DNA from: Chloroflexota bacterium
GTDB taxonomy: Bacteria; Chloroflexota; Anaerolineae; Promineifilales; Promineifilaceae
Assembly: GCA_017993775.1 (NCBI GenBank)
Contig: JAGOMA010000023.1
Location: 1 to 64,000 of the forward strand
DNA length: 64,000 nt
Reading direction: 5' to 3'
Part shown: positions 19,324 through 27,353 of the stretch, in pieces
Position numbering within the stretch: the stretch's first letter is position 1
Layout of the letters: every line of letters starts with the position of its first letter
Notes under the pieces: generated by a model
Told to the model about the DNA's origin: nothing
The model's database searches: none
Seen by the model: only the letters and a program-made list of their open reading frames with translations
Program-made: the position numbers and the translations under genes

Positions 19324-21159
19324 TTACGGCCCAAAATTCCCCGGCGCGCCAAAATCTGATGGCCCGTCCAAAGGCGCACTCTCCACCGGCGGCTGCTGCT
19401 CCGGCGCAGGCGCGCCGCTGCTCAGGCCCAGCAGGCCCAGAATAAAGCGCCAGATTTTCGCGCTCACTGTTTCCGGCTCCGCCTCCGCCACAGGCTCGTC
19501 AAGCCCGTCCGGCGGCATCACCGGCTCCTCGATGACCATCGCCTCCATCACTTCCAGCGTCAGCGTGCTGGTGAGTACCTGCGCCTGGTTAAAATCGTCG
19601 GTGTAGTCCACGCTCAGGCGCAGTTCCAGCGGCCCTGGCTGGTTGGCCGTGAGCAGCGCATCCAGCGGGAAGAAGCCGCCCGGCTCCAATGCGCCGACGA
19701 AGATCGAGTTGTTTTCCAGCGTGGCCTCATCGGCTGTAACCTTAAACGTGCCTAAGACGGCCGTGCTGCTGCCCACGTTCACAATTTGCAGCGGCAGGCT
19801 GGCTATTTCACCGGCAAAGACGGCCGGTTCTGGCGCGTAGAAGTTGAAGCTGACAGACGGCCGTTTATACACCAGCAGCGTAATCACCTGATCGTCCACA
19901 AAACTGCCGTTCTGGTCGTCGCTGTACACAAACGACACCTTCAGCGGGTAAGCTCCCGGCTTGGTGGTGGCGTTGACAATGAGCGATTGGCCCGTTTCCA
20001 GCGATTGGCCGCGCAGCAAATCGCCCAGCGAGCGCACATTGGAAGTGCCCACCGGCGCAAATTCGGTAAAACTGCCGCTGGCTCCGGCCAACCCGCCCGC
20101 CTGCGGTGTACCTTCGGCATTTACGCTGCTGCTGCCGCTGCCGCCGCCCACCACCATCGTCACACGGCGGGCGTCGGCGCTGCCCTGATTTTGCACCGCC
20201 AGGGTTAGTTCAAACACCGTCCCCGGTTCCAGGAGAGCCACATCCACCGCATAATTGGTGATGATAAGCTGGGGGCGCAGGCGCGGCGCGGCTGTGGCCG
20301 TTGGGGTAGCCGTGGGCGTCACCGTAGGCGAGGCCGCGCCGCCTACCGCCTGCGGCACGATGGGAAATGTGAGGGAAAAGGTGTCATTGTAAACCGTGCC
20401 GTTGAAATCGGTATACGCCACCTTTACATCCAGTGTGCCGATGGCCTGGCCGGCCAGATCTTTACCGGCGGCCAGCGGCTGCCAGAAACGAGATTTCTCG
20501 CCGGGGGATAGGCTGCCCAGCGCGCGTACGCCGCCAGTATTGCGGGCCACAAAGCTGCCGCTGACAAAGGTAACGATCACGTTGCTGGCCGGAATTTGCC
20601 CGGCGTTGGCCAGGGTCATTTCAAAATCCAGGTTGGATCCGGGGGTAATTTGCGCCGAACTTGCGCCGTAGCTGTCCACAACGAGCAACGGCCGTACAAA
20701 AGCGGTTGCTGCCGGGGTGTTGGTGGGCACGGGCGTGCCGGTTGGGCCGGGCATTTCGGTGACGGTGAGCGCATTGACCAGCGAGGCGGCCTGCGCGTCT
20801 GGGTTGACAACGGTGACGGTGTACGTGCGCGGCGGCGCGGCGGCCGGCAGCACGGCGCGCAGCAAGTTGGCGCTGACGGTTGTTGTGGCCAATGCGCCGT
20901 AACCTTCCAGCACCACCACAGCCCCACTGGCAAAATTACTGCCCGTAACCACCAATTCGGTATCGACGTTGTTGCTGATGACATTGGGCTGCACGGCCGT
21001 TGGCTGCGGCGCTGTTGATGGCGGATTGGTGGCCGTAGCGGTGGGCGTAGGTGTATCGGCCTGGGCAAAGGTTTGCGGCGCGGCGCTGAAAGCCAGGGCC
21101 AGCAGCAAAATGAGCAGGATGACGGGTAGGTATTTGTAATTAATAGGTGGTTGGTTCAT
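19324..21159 (-). CDS. Secreted TIG/CARDB-domain protein of an ABC cluster
   Basis: This 611-residue exported protein has a signal peptide (about residues 1-33, ending FAQA) followed by a Thr/Pro linker. An IPT/TIG-like immunoglobulin domain (about 58-135) has the stretch TGSNFASGAVVVLEG. A second linker leads to three CARDB/NEW3-like beta modules (about 160-270, 300-425 and 435-540), recognisable from the repeated pattern of 'L-A-N-x-G-x-I/S'. A short amphipathic segment near 570 and a Pro-rich tail end it. It lies between the ATPase and the permease genes, so it may be the extracellular adaptor of this transporter. That role is inferred from position. Confidence 0.7.
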   Translation of the reverse strand: MNQPPINYKYLPVILLILLLALAFSAAPQTFAQADTPTPTATATNPPSTAPQPTAVQPNVISNNVDTELVVTGSNFASGAVVVLEGYGALATTTVSANLLRAVLPAAAPPRTYTVTVVNPDAQAASLVNALTVTEMPGPTGTPVPTNTPAATAFVRPLLVVDSYGASSAQITPGSNLDFEMTLANAGQIPASNVIVTFVSGSFVARNTGGVRALGSLSPGEKSRFWQPLAAGKDLAGQAIGTLDVKVAYTDFNGTVYNDTFSLTFPIVPQAVGGAASPTVTPTATPTATAAPRLRPQLIITNYAVDVALLEPGTVFELTLAVQNQGSADARRVTMVVGGGSGSSSVNAEGTPQAGGLAGASGSFTEFAPVGTSNVRSLGDLLRGQSLETGQSLIVNATTKPGAYPLKVSFVYSDDQNGSFVDDQVITLLVYKRPSVSFNFYAPEPAVFAGEIASLPLQIVNVGSSTAVLGTFKVTADEATLENNSIFVGALEPGGFFPLDALLTANQPGPLELRLSVDYTDDFNQAQVLTSTLTLEVMEAMVIEEPVMPPDGLDEPVAEAEPETVSAKIWRFILGLLGLSSGAPAPEQQPPVESAPLDGPSDFGAPGNFGP

Positions 21160-21180
21160 AGGTCTTCGATCACAGATTAA

Positions 21181-21212
21181 GACCCCAAGGGTTTTCAGAA
21201 ACCCTTGGGGTC
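21181..21212. repeat. GACCCC-AAGGG hairpin forming the end of the ATPase gene
   Basis: GACCCCAAGGGTTT (21181-21194) and AAACCCTTGGGGTC (21199-21212) form a 14-bp stem. On the minus strand the stop codon of the ATPase gene lies inside the hairpin and its last residues (DPKGF) are encoded by the repeat arm. Related hairpins lie at 25705, 43634 and 59488. Confidence 0.85.
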
Positions 21213-21914
21213 TGTGTTGTCAAGAGCCGTTTCGTATTCACCTTTGGTGACGACACGGCCGTCGAGCATATACACGGTGTGGGTGGCGTATGCCTGCATA
21301 CGCGGGTCATGGGTAACGACAAGGACGGTACGGCCGTGTTGGTGCAAATCGGCCAATAACTGCATGATGGCGTGCCCGCTGGCCGTGTCCAGGTTGCCGG
21401 TTGGTTCGTCGGCCAGGATGAGCTGTGGGTCGTTGACCAGCGCGCGGGCCACGGCCACGCGCTGCTGCTGCCCGCCGGACAATTCGGCCGGTTTGTGGGT
21501 GAGCCGGTCGCCCAGGCCCACGCGCTGCAACAGGTCGCGGGCGATGGCCTGGCGACGGCGGCGGCTGACGCCGCTGAAGCGCAGCGGATAGGCCACGTTT
21601 TCCAAGGCCGATAGGCTGGTTATCAGGTTGAACGATTGAAAAATGAAGCCGATGGTGCGGCGGCGGTAAATCGCCAGGGCGTTTTCGTCCATCGCTTCCA
21701 GCGACGCGCCGCCGACGTGAATCTGGCCGCTGGTGGGGCGGTCCAGGCCGCCGAGCAGGTAGAGCAGCGTACTTTTACCGGAGCCAGATGGTCCCATCAC
21801 CGTGTAAAAGGTGTTGGCGGCTACGGTCAGGTCCACGTTGTCCAGAGCGTGGACTTTTTGGCGGCCCATCTGGAAGGTTTTACGCAGTTCGCGAGTGGTG
21901 ATCAGGGGAGACAT
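21195..21914 (-). CDS. MacB/LolD-type ABC transporter ATPase
   Basis: This 239-residue ATP-hydrolysing subunit pairs with the FtsX-type permease. Walker A is [10 protein letters not shown] (about residues 40-49). The signature [15 protein letters not shown] and Walker [13 protein letters not shown] follow, with the H-loop THD near residue 203. These match the LolD/MacB class used for export or extracytoplasmic mechanical work. The last five residues come from an intergenic hairpin repeat that has merged with the reading frame. Confidence 0.93.
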   Translation of the reverse strand: MSPLITTRELRKTFQMGRQKVHALDNVDLTVAANTFYTVMGPSGSGKSTLLYLLGGLDRPTSGQIHVGGASLEAMDENALAIYRRRTIGFIFQSFNLITSLSALENVAYPLRFSGVSRRRRQAIARDLLQRVGLGDRLTHKPAELSGGQQQRVAVARALVNDPQLILADEPTGNLDTASGHAIMQLLADLHQHGRTVLVVTHDPRMQAYATHTVYMLDGRVVTKGEYETALDNTDPKGF

Positions 21915-21994
21915 GGGAAATTGTCAATGGCTAATGGGCAATAATCAATTGTCAACGGTTGACCATTGGCTATTGATAATTGACCATTGGCTAT

Positions 21995-22780
21995 TTAGAA
22001 GAACGGCCGTACCACCGTTAATCCATCAAACTGAGCCGCGATCAGGGCGGGTAGAGCGCGAATGAGCAGGAAGGCGACGACGGTGAACAAGGCCACGCTC
22101 CATGCTTTGGCGCGGCTGATGGGTTCGGCGGCACGCACGCCAATCAACAGCAGGAGAATGTGCCACAGCAGATAAATATCCACAAAGCTGAGGAGCGCCG
22201 TGAGGTAAATGGGGGAAGTACCTTCACCCACAGGAGCGAAGCCGGAGAGGCCGAGGGCGGTGAGCGGCTGACCGGTGGTCCACATGGCCGCAATGCGCAC
22301 GACATCGCGGATGGCGAAGGGCAGCAAGGTCCAGGCGACGATATTGAGCGCCTGACGGCTGCTGCCGCGCCCGCCCATGAGGGTGAGGCCCAGGTGGATA
22401 ACCCAGCCCAAAATCAGCCAGCCCAGGTAAATACCGATGACGGCGACGACGGAGGGCAGCAGATAGGTGAAGACGGGGCCGCTGGTGGCGGCCATGGATT
22501 GCTGGAGTTGGGCTTGCTGTTCCGGGGTATAGAATTCAAAGCCGGGCGGGGGTGCGCCGCTGTTGGCGGCGGCCAGGTTGGCGGCGGCTTTGACGGAACC
22601 GTTGACCAGCGTGCGGATGAGACCGGTGAGGAGGAGGATGAGGATGGGGGTTTGCCAGACGGCCGTTTCCACCCCAGCAATGCGGGTGAAGGTGTGTCGG
22701 GGTCGGAAGAGGGTCGGCAGCAGCCAATCGAAGCGCCAACGGCCGTTTAATTCTTCAGAATTGAGCGAAAGATCGTTCAT
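21995..22780 (-). CDS. Yip1-family membrane protein
   Basis: This 261-residue integral membrane protein has five predicted helices after a soluble N-terminus (about residues 45, 105-135, 150-175, 190-215 and 225-250). The pattern W-x-x-P-x-x-x-F and the spacing of helices fit the Yip1 domain, a broad family of unclear function in bacteria. It is the first gene of the minus-strand unit with the ATPase, surface protein and permease, which makes it a likely accessory membrane subunit. That link is inferred from gene order. Confidence 0.7.
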   Translation of the reverse strand: MNDLSLNSEELNGRWRFDWLLPTLFRPRHTFTRIAGVETAVWQTPILILLLTGLIRTLVNGSVKAAANLAAANSGAPPPGFEFYTPEQQAQLQQSMAATSGPVFTYLLPSVVAVIGIYLGWLILGWVIHLGLTLMGGRGSSRQALNIVAWTLLPFAIRDVVRIAAMWTTGQPLTALGLSGFAPVGEGTSPIYLTALLSFVDIYLLWHILLLLIGVRAAEPISRAKAWSVALFTVVAFLLIRALPALIAAQFDGLTVVRPFF

Positions 22781-23000
22781 GCGATAAACATTCCTATTAG
22801 CAGCCTATTGTTACAACTTGGTCGGCAGCACGGCATTCAAGACGTGCATTTTAGCAGGAATGGCCACGATAATACAGAGATGAATTAAAGATTTGGGCTA
22901 CGATTTGCCGCCGAAGTAACAAATTGGCGCATTACCAGACAGGTTCGGCCGCGGCTCGCACTTTTTGCGTTTCCTTTATGCGGATGGTAAGAGAACACCG

Positions 23001-23006
23001 TATAAT
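23001..23006 (+). promoter_or_regulatory. -10 element of the histidine-kinase gene
   Basis: A perfect TATAAT at 23001-23006 predicts a transcript start near 23013 and supports the ATG at 23050 as the real start. A convincing -35 is not visible. Confidence 0.5.
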
Positions 23007-23049
23007 GGTCCTCGTCTACTATTCTCATCCTGATGATACCAACCAGCCC

Positions 23050-24831
23050 ATGAAACGACTTCTTATCGCCCTTAGCCTCATACTTCCAGCCGGATGGCTG
23101 CTCATTGCCTGGTTGTTCCCGCAGGTGGATGGGCTGTTTGAGGTTCCGCTTCTCCATTTTTATATTGTGACCTTTTTTACGTTTGCGTCGGCGGTGGTGA
23201 CGTTTTTTACGGCCGTTGCCCTGGGCCAAAACAGCGCGCCGCGCCACCAACTGCTGGCAACCGCGTTTGCGGTTATGGGCGTGCTGTTTTTTGTTCATGG
23301 CGTTACCACGCCCAACGCCCTGATTTTTGCTGCCAATCCGGGGATTCGCTGGGCGGCGTGGCTGACGCTATTTTTAGGCGGGTTGGTGTTTGCTTTGGCG
23401 GCGCTGGATCAGCCGGAACGGCCGTTGCCTCTGCAACGATTGGGGCTGGTCCATTGGTCGCTGGGCATTTTTTGTGGCGGATTTATCCTCATTGTGGGCT
23501 TTAGGCCGCAGTGGTTGGGCGCTATCGACGCGCAAGCCGCGCCCTGGCACCAGCAGACTGTCTTTGTCTTTACGCTGCTCATCTGGCTGTTTGCGGCGGT
23601 GCGTCTGTGGCGCATCTGGCGGCAAACGGCGCTGCCGGTTGATGGGGTGATGGCGCTTGTGGCCGCCTGGTTTTTCCTGGGAACCATCAGCTTGCATGGT
23701 TTTCCTGCCTGGCATTCGAGCTGGTGGGTTTATCATGGGCAGCTTTTGTTGGGTGTAGGAACGGCCGTGTGGGCCTTATCCCAAACCTATGAGCAACTGC
23801 GCCAATTTCGCCTGACCACTTACTATGCCGCTCTGGGACTCACCGTCACCGGCGGGCTGGCACTGCTGGCTTCCCATCTGGTATCTCAATTTGTGGAGCA
23901 GAATTTATTGGTTCCTCTGGGCGCGCAGCTGCCGGAATCGGCTGAACCGCTCATCGCGCCGGCAGCGATGACCGAAATGATTGTGCGGGCGCGGTTAAGC
24001 GGCTTGCTTATCGCCGGATTTGCCTTAGGCGCGCTTTTTCTGGTGCTGCTGGTGGTGGTGCGGCGCGCCGACCGTCTGATTACGGCGCGCAGCGATGAAT
24101 TGACGGCCGCGTATACCCATTTGCAGGCCGCCGAAGCGCTGCGCGACGACCTCACCGGCATGATTGTCCACGATTTGCGCAGCCCGCTCACGGCGATGCG
24201 CCTGTCGCTGGATTTATTGGAAAAGGTGTTGAGCGCCCCGGAGCAGGAGGTGTTTCGCCAGCAGCTGATGAAAAACGCCCAGGGATCCGTCGATCAGATG
24301 CTGGCGCTAATTAACCAAATGCTGGATGTGGCTAAACTGGAAGCCGGGCAGTTTAAATTATCGCGGCAGCCGTTGAATCTGGCGCATTTGCTGCAAGAGA
24401 AGGCGCGGTTGTACGCGCCGCAGGCAACCGCCGGCCAAAAATGCCTCAGCGTAGCTGTGGACGCTGGGCTGCCCCCAATATCCGCCGACCCGGATCTCAT
24501 TGGCCGGGTTATGGATAATCTGATCAGCAATGCGCTGAAATATACGCTGCCGGATGGGCAGATTCGTTTGGGCGCGCAGGTTGAGGGTACGGCCGTTCTG
24601 GTGCAGGTTACCGACAACGGCGAGGGCATTGCGCGGGAAGCCGCCGCGCACATTTTTGACAAGTTTTACCAGGTAACGGGGGCCGATGGTCAGCCGCTGC
24701 GCCGGGGGACCGGGCTGGGGTTGTCGTTTTGCAAGCTAGTGGTTGAGGCGCATAACGGCCGTATCTGGGTAGACAGCCAGCCAGGGAAGGGCAGTACATT
24801 CTCGTTTACCCTGCCCTTCCCTCAGGCATAA
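23050..24831 (+). CDS. Membrane-bound sensor histidine kinase
   Basis: This 593-residue two-component sensor has about eight membrane helices in residues 5-310, including a long hydrophobic input region. The kinase core follows. The H-box is MIVHDLRSPLTAMRLSL (phosphorylated histidine near residue 378), the N-box is DNLISNALKY, G1 is DNGEGI and G2 is GTGLGLSFCK. The input is unknown. No response regulator gene is adjacent; the nearest are at 47.0 kb and at the right edge. The longer reading from 22924 would begin upstream of the promoter and is rejected. Confidence 0.9.
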   Translation: MKRLLIALSLILPAGWLLIAWLFPQVDGLFEVPLLHFYIVTFFTFASAVVTFFTAVALGQNSAPRHQLLATAFAVMGVLFFVHGVTTPNALIFAANPGIRWAAWLTLFLGGLVFALAALDQPERPLPLQRLGLVHWSLGIFCGGFILIVGFRPQWLGAIDAQAAPWHQQTVFVFTLLIWLFAAVRLWRIWRQTALPVDGVMALVAAWFFLGTISLHGFPAWHSSWWVYHGQLLLGVGTAVWALSQTYEQLRQFRLTTYYAALGLTVTGGLALLASHLVSQFVEQNLLVPLGAQLPESAEPLIAPAAMTEMIVRARLSGLLIAGFALGALFLVLLVVVRRADRLITARSDELTAAYTHLQAAEALRDDLTGMIVHDLRSPLTAMRLSLDLLEKVLSAPEQEVFRQQLMKNAQGSVDQMLALINQMLDVAKLEAGQFKLSRQPLNLAHLLQEKARLYAPQATAGQKCLSVAVDAGLPPISADPDLIGRVMDNLISNALKYTLPDGQIRLGAQVEGTAVLVQVTDNGEGIAREAAAHIFDKFYQVTGADGQPLRRGTGLGLSFCKLVVEAHNGRIWVDSQPGKGSTFSFTLPFPQA

Positions 24832-24853
24832 AAAATCAAACGGGTTGCAAAAC

Positions 24854-24900
24854 TGAGATTAGAGATCAGAGATTGGTTCAATCTCCAATCTCTAATCTCC
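24854..24900. repeat. Heptad hairpin between kinase and DsbA genes
   Basis: GAGATTA / GAGATCA / GAGATTG heptads are followed by their reverse complement CAATCTC / CAATCTC / TAATCTC. The result is a hairpin of about 20 bp that could end transcription from both convergent genes. Confidence 0.85.
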
Positions 24901-24940
24901 TGTAGGGTATTTAATCCGCGTTTTTTAGACGGCCGTGTCC

Positions 24941-25666
24941 CTAACTCCCTGCCAGCGCAGCTTCAATGATGGGTTGGAACTGTTCAAACGGCAGCGCGCC
25001 GCGCACTTCCTGGCCATTGATGTAAAACATGGGGGTTGTGCTAACACCCCGAGCCGCCGCCGCATCGTGTTCAGCCTGAACAGACTCGCGGTACTTGTTG
25101 GAATCCAGACAACTGTTAAACGTGGTCTCATCCAAACCCAAATTCGTGGCCAAAGTTTTCAGGACACGATCATTAAAAGCGCCCTGATTTTCCCCTTTTT
25201 GGTTCAAAAACAAGGCATTGTGGTAAGCCCAAAACGCCCCCTGGTCGTTGGCGCATTCGGCTGCTTCGGCGGCGCGATAGGATTCAGCGCCCAGGAAAGC
25301 AAAATTGTTGTATTCAAAACGAACCTTGCCTGTGCCGCCGTAGACGGCCAAAATCCGTTCGCCAGCTTCACGGGCAAATTGGCCGCAGTAAGGGCATTGG
25401 TAATCGGCGTATTCCTCGATTAGTACCGGCGCAGCCGTCGGACCCCAGGCTTTGCCGTCGGCGTCCGGCGGCTGTTCGATGGATGTGGGGGTGACAATGC
25501 CTTGCGCGGCAATGTTGCTGGTAATTTGCCGTGTCCAAAACAACAGCCCGATCACGCCAACAACGGCCACGATACCGATGCCGATGGCGAGATTGCGCTG
25601 CCGTTTTTGCTTTTCTTGATGCTGCACGCGCCGAGAGCGCACAGATTGACTTTGTTTTTTGGTCAT
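24941..25666 (-). CDS. Membrane-anchored DsbA-family thiol oxidoreductase
   Basis: This 241-residue exported thioredoxin-fold protein has a basic N-terminus of about 25 residues and one membrane helix (about 26-45). The DsbA-like domain has the active site CPYC (about residues 93-96) in the stretch EYADYQCPYCGQFA, and a cis-Pro loop STTPMFYING. It probably forms or exchanges disulfides in secreted proteins, facing the outside. Two further cysteines (AAECAND and NSCLDS) are present, as in the BdbD-like group. It stands alone. Confidence 0.9.
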   Translation of the reverse strand: MTKKQSQSVRSRRVQHQEKQKRQRNLAIGIGIVAVVGVIGLLFWTRQITSNIAAQGIVTPTSIEQPPDADGKAWGPTAAPVLIEEYADYQCPYCGQFAREAGERILAVYGGTGKVRFEYNNFAFLGAESYRAAEAAECANDQGAFWAYHNALFLNQKGENQGAFNDRVLKTLATNLGLDETTFNSCLDSNKYRESVQAEHDAAAARGVSTTPMFYINGQEVRGALPFEQFQPIIEAALAGS

Positions 25667-25704
25667 GTGATTCCTCTGTTTTTGGTTATTGGTTTTGCTC
25701 GAAT

Positions 25705-25821
25705 GACCCTAAGGGTTTGAACAAGTGCCAAGTTGTATTCGTCGATACTAAACCCTTAGGCACGAGAATTGAATAATTTACACGTTTAGATTGGACCAAT
25801 CTCAGAAGATTGGTCCAATCT
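25705..25821. repeat. Composite intergenic hairpins
   Basis: GACCCTAAGGGTTT (from 25705) is matched by AAACCCTTAGG (25750-25760), forming a long-loop hairpin. It is followed by AGATTGGACCAATCT (25788-25802) and its exact reverse complement (25807-25821). Two dispersed families are joined in one gap. Confidence 0.8.
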
Positions 25822-25866
25822 TACGCATGTTATTTAATTTTCAAGCCTTAGGGTCTGATTTGGGGG

Positions 25867-26187
25867 CTAGAGGAATCGAGGGGGCGGGTTGGGCGGAGCG
25901 TTGACGGCCGTATGCGGCGCGTATATCAATACAGCCCAGGAATCGATCAGCAGGGAAACGGCCGTGTGCGTTTCGGAAGGCGGGGGAAACATGTCTGGGC
26001 AGGGGCAGGTGTGGCCAGACCGGGTGTTGGCATTGGCTTCCGCCAGACGGACGGTATCGTGGCAGGGGGTGGTAGGAACGGCCGTTTCCGCCGTGCGATC
26101 ACAGGCCGGATTGTCCATCAACATGACAGGCCGACCTAAAATCACCACAACCAAAACCACTGTTACCCATCGCCACATGGGCATCAT
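25867..26187 (-). CDS. Possible small exported protein, unknown
   Basis: This reading frame of 106 codons starts with a basic-hydrophobic segment (WVTVVLVVVILG) that could be a signal peptide or anchor. A Cys/Pro-rich tail with the stretch TCPCPDMFPPP follows. Three ACGGCCGT copies fall in the frame and are all read as Thr-Ala-Val. There is no visible ribosome site and no family was recognised, so it may not be expressed. Confidence 0.35.
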   Translation of the reverse strand: MMPMWRWVTVVLVVVILGRPVMLMDNPACDRTAETAVPTTPCHDTVRLAEANANTRSGHTCPCPDMFPPPSETHTAVSLLIDSWAVLIYAPHTAVNAPPNPPPRFL

Positions 26188-26261
26188 TGTAACAAGCAGG
26201 CAGGCAATCCCCTAAATGATTGCGAAATGATCTCACCCACTCTTAAGCAGGCACGCGCCTG

Positions 26262-27347
26262 TCAATCACGTTTCAGGCCAAAGAGCCTTAGCAGCCGGTC
26301 GCGCCCGGCTTGAATCTGCAATTTGCGCGCCTGCCACGTGCCCACAATGCCAAACGGCAAGAACATAACCAGCACAATATAAATCACGCCCAACAAAAAG
26401 GCGGCATTTTCGCTAAACCATTTGTCCAGATAAAACTCCAGCAGGCGAAAAACGGCCGCCCCAACCAACGCCCCGCTCAATGTGCCAATGCCGCCAATCA
26501 GAATGATGAGCAGCGCGGCCACCGTCCAGCCCAAACCGGCCACCGACGGGCTGACAATGGGCTGGTGGAGCGTATGGAAAAATCCGGCAAACGCGGCCGT
26601 AATCGACGACAAGATGAGCGCTGTCAGCTTGAAATAAAAGGTGTTATACCCCAACATCAGCGCCCGGTTCTCGTTTTCGCGGGTAGCAATGCACACACGG
26701 CCGGTGGGCGAATCGACAAAACGGCGGTAAACCAGATAGACAAAAAAGGTGAAGAACAACGTAATCAGGTAAAAGCGGAACCGTTCCACCGAGGTGTTGA
26801 TCCAGGCCGGGACGATAACGCCCTGGAGGCCGACATCTGCGCCGGTGTAGGCCACCAATTCGTTGGAACTGACGACAATTTCAAACACGGAAGCCAATCC
26901 CAGCGTAACCAGGGCAAAGGTGATGCCTTTGACGCGGGGCAGCACCAGACCAAACAGCAGCGCCTGGACAAATCCGGCCACAATCACGGCCAACACGGTG
27001 ACGCCCAGGTTCCAATGAAAGTTTTTCAGGGCAATGCCGGTGAGATACGCGCCGACGGCAAAAAACATGGCATGGCCGAAAGAGAGCAGGCCGGTAATGC
27101 CCAAAATCAAATCGTAGCTGATGGCGTAGATGGCCAGGATGAAAATTTCGATCATCAGGCCTTGCAAAAATTTGGCGCTGCCGTTTTCATTGTTGAGTAC
27201 GGCCGTTAGCGGCTGGCCATCAATCACTGCCACAATAAAGGGGAATAAAATCATCACAACCAGCGTCGCCAGCAGTCCCCAGTTCGTTTTGAACCAGGAA
27301 ACGAGGCCGGTTTGTTGGATTTCTGTTTGTTGTATCGTCGATTGCAT
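26262..27347 (-). CDS. livM: Branched-chain amino acid-type ABC permease LivM
   Basis: This 361-residue inner-membrane permease has about nine helices. The family stretch YDLILGITGLLSFGHAMFF lies near residues 80-98, and the ENENRALMLGYNTFYFKL region is the cytoplasmic loop that meets the ATPase. It pairs with LivH and with the LivG/LivF ATPases encoded upstream in the same direction. Substrates of this family include amino acids, urea and aromatic or short-chain acids, so leucine transport cannot be assumed. Confidence 0.92.
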   Translation of the reverse strand: MQSTIQQTEIQQTGLVSWFKTNWGLLATLVVMILFPFIVAVIDGQPLTAVLNNENGSAKFLQGLMIEIFILAIYAISYDLILGITGLLSFGHAMFFAVGAYLTGIALKNFHWNLGVTVLAVIVAGFVQALLFGLVLPRVKGITFALVTLGLASVFEIVVSSNELVAYTGADVGLQGVIVPAWINTSVERFRFYLITLFFTFFVYLVYRRFVDSPTGRVCIATRENENRALMLGYNTFYFKLTALILSSITAAFAGFFHTLHQPIVSPSVAGLGWTVAALLIILIGGIGTLSGALVGAAVFRLLEFYLDKWFSENAAFLLGVIYIVLVMFLPFGIVGTWQARKLQIQAGRDRLLRLFGLKRD

Positions 27348-27353
27348 GGTCGA

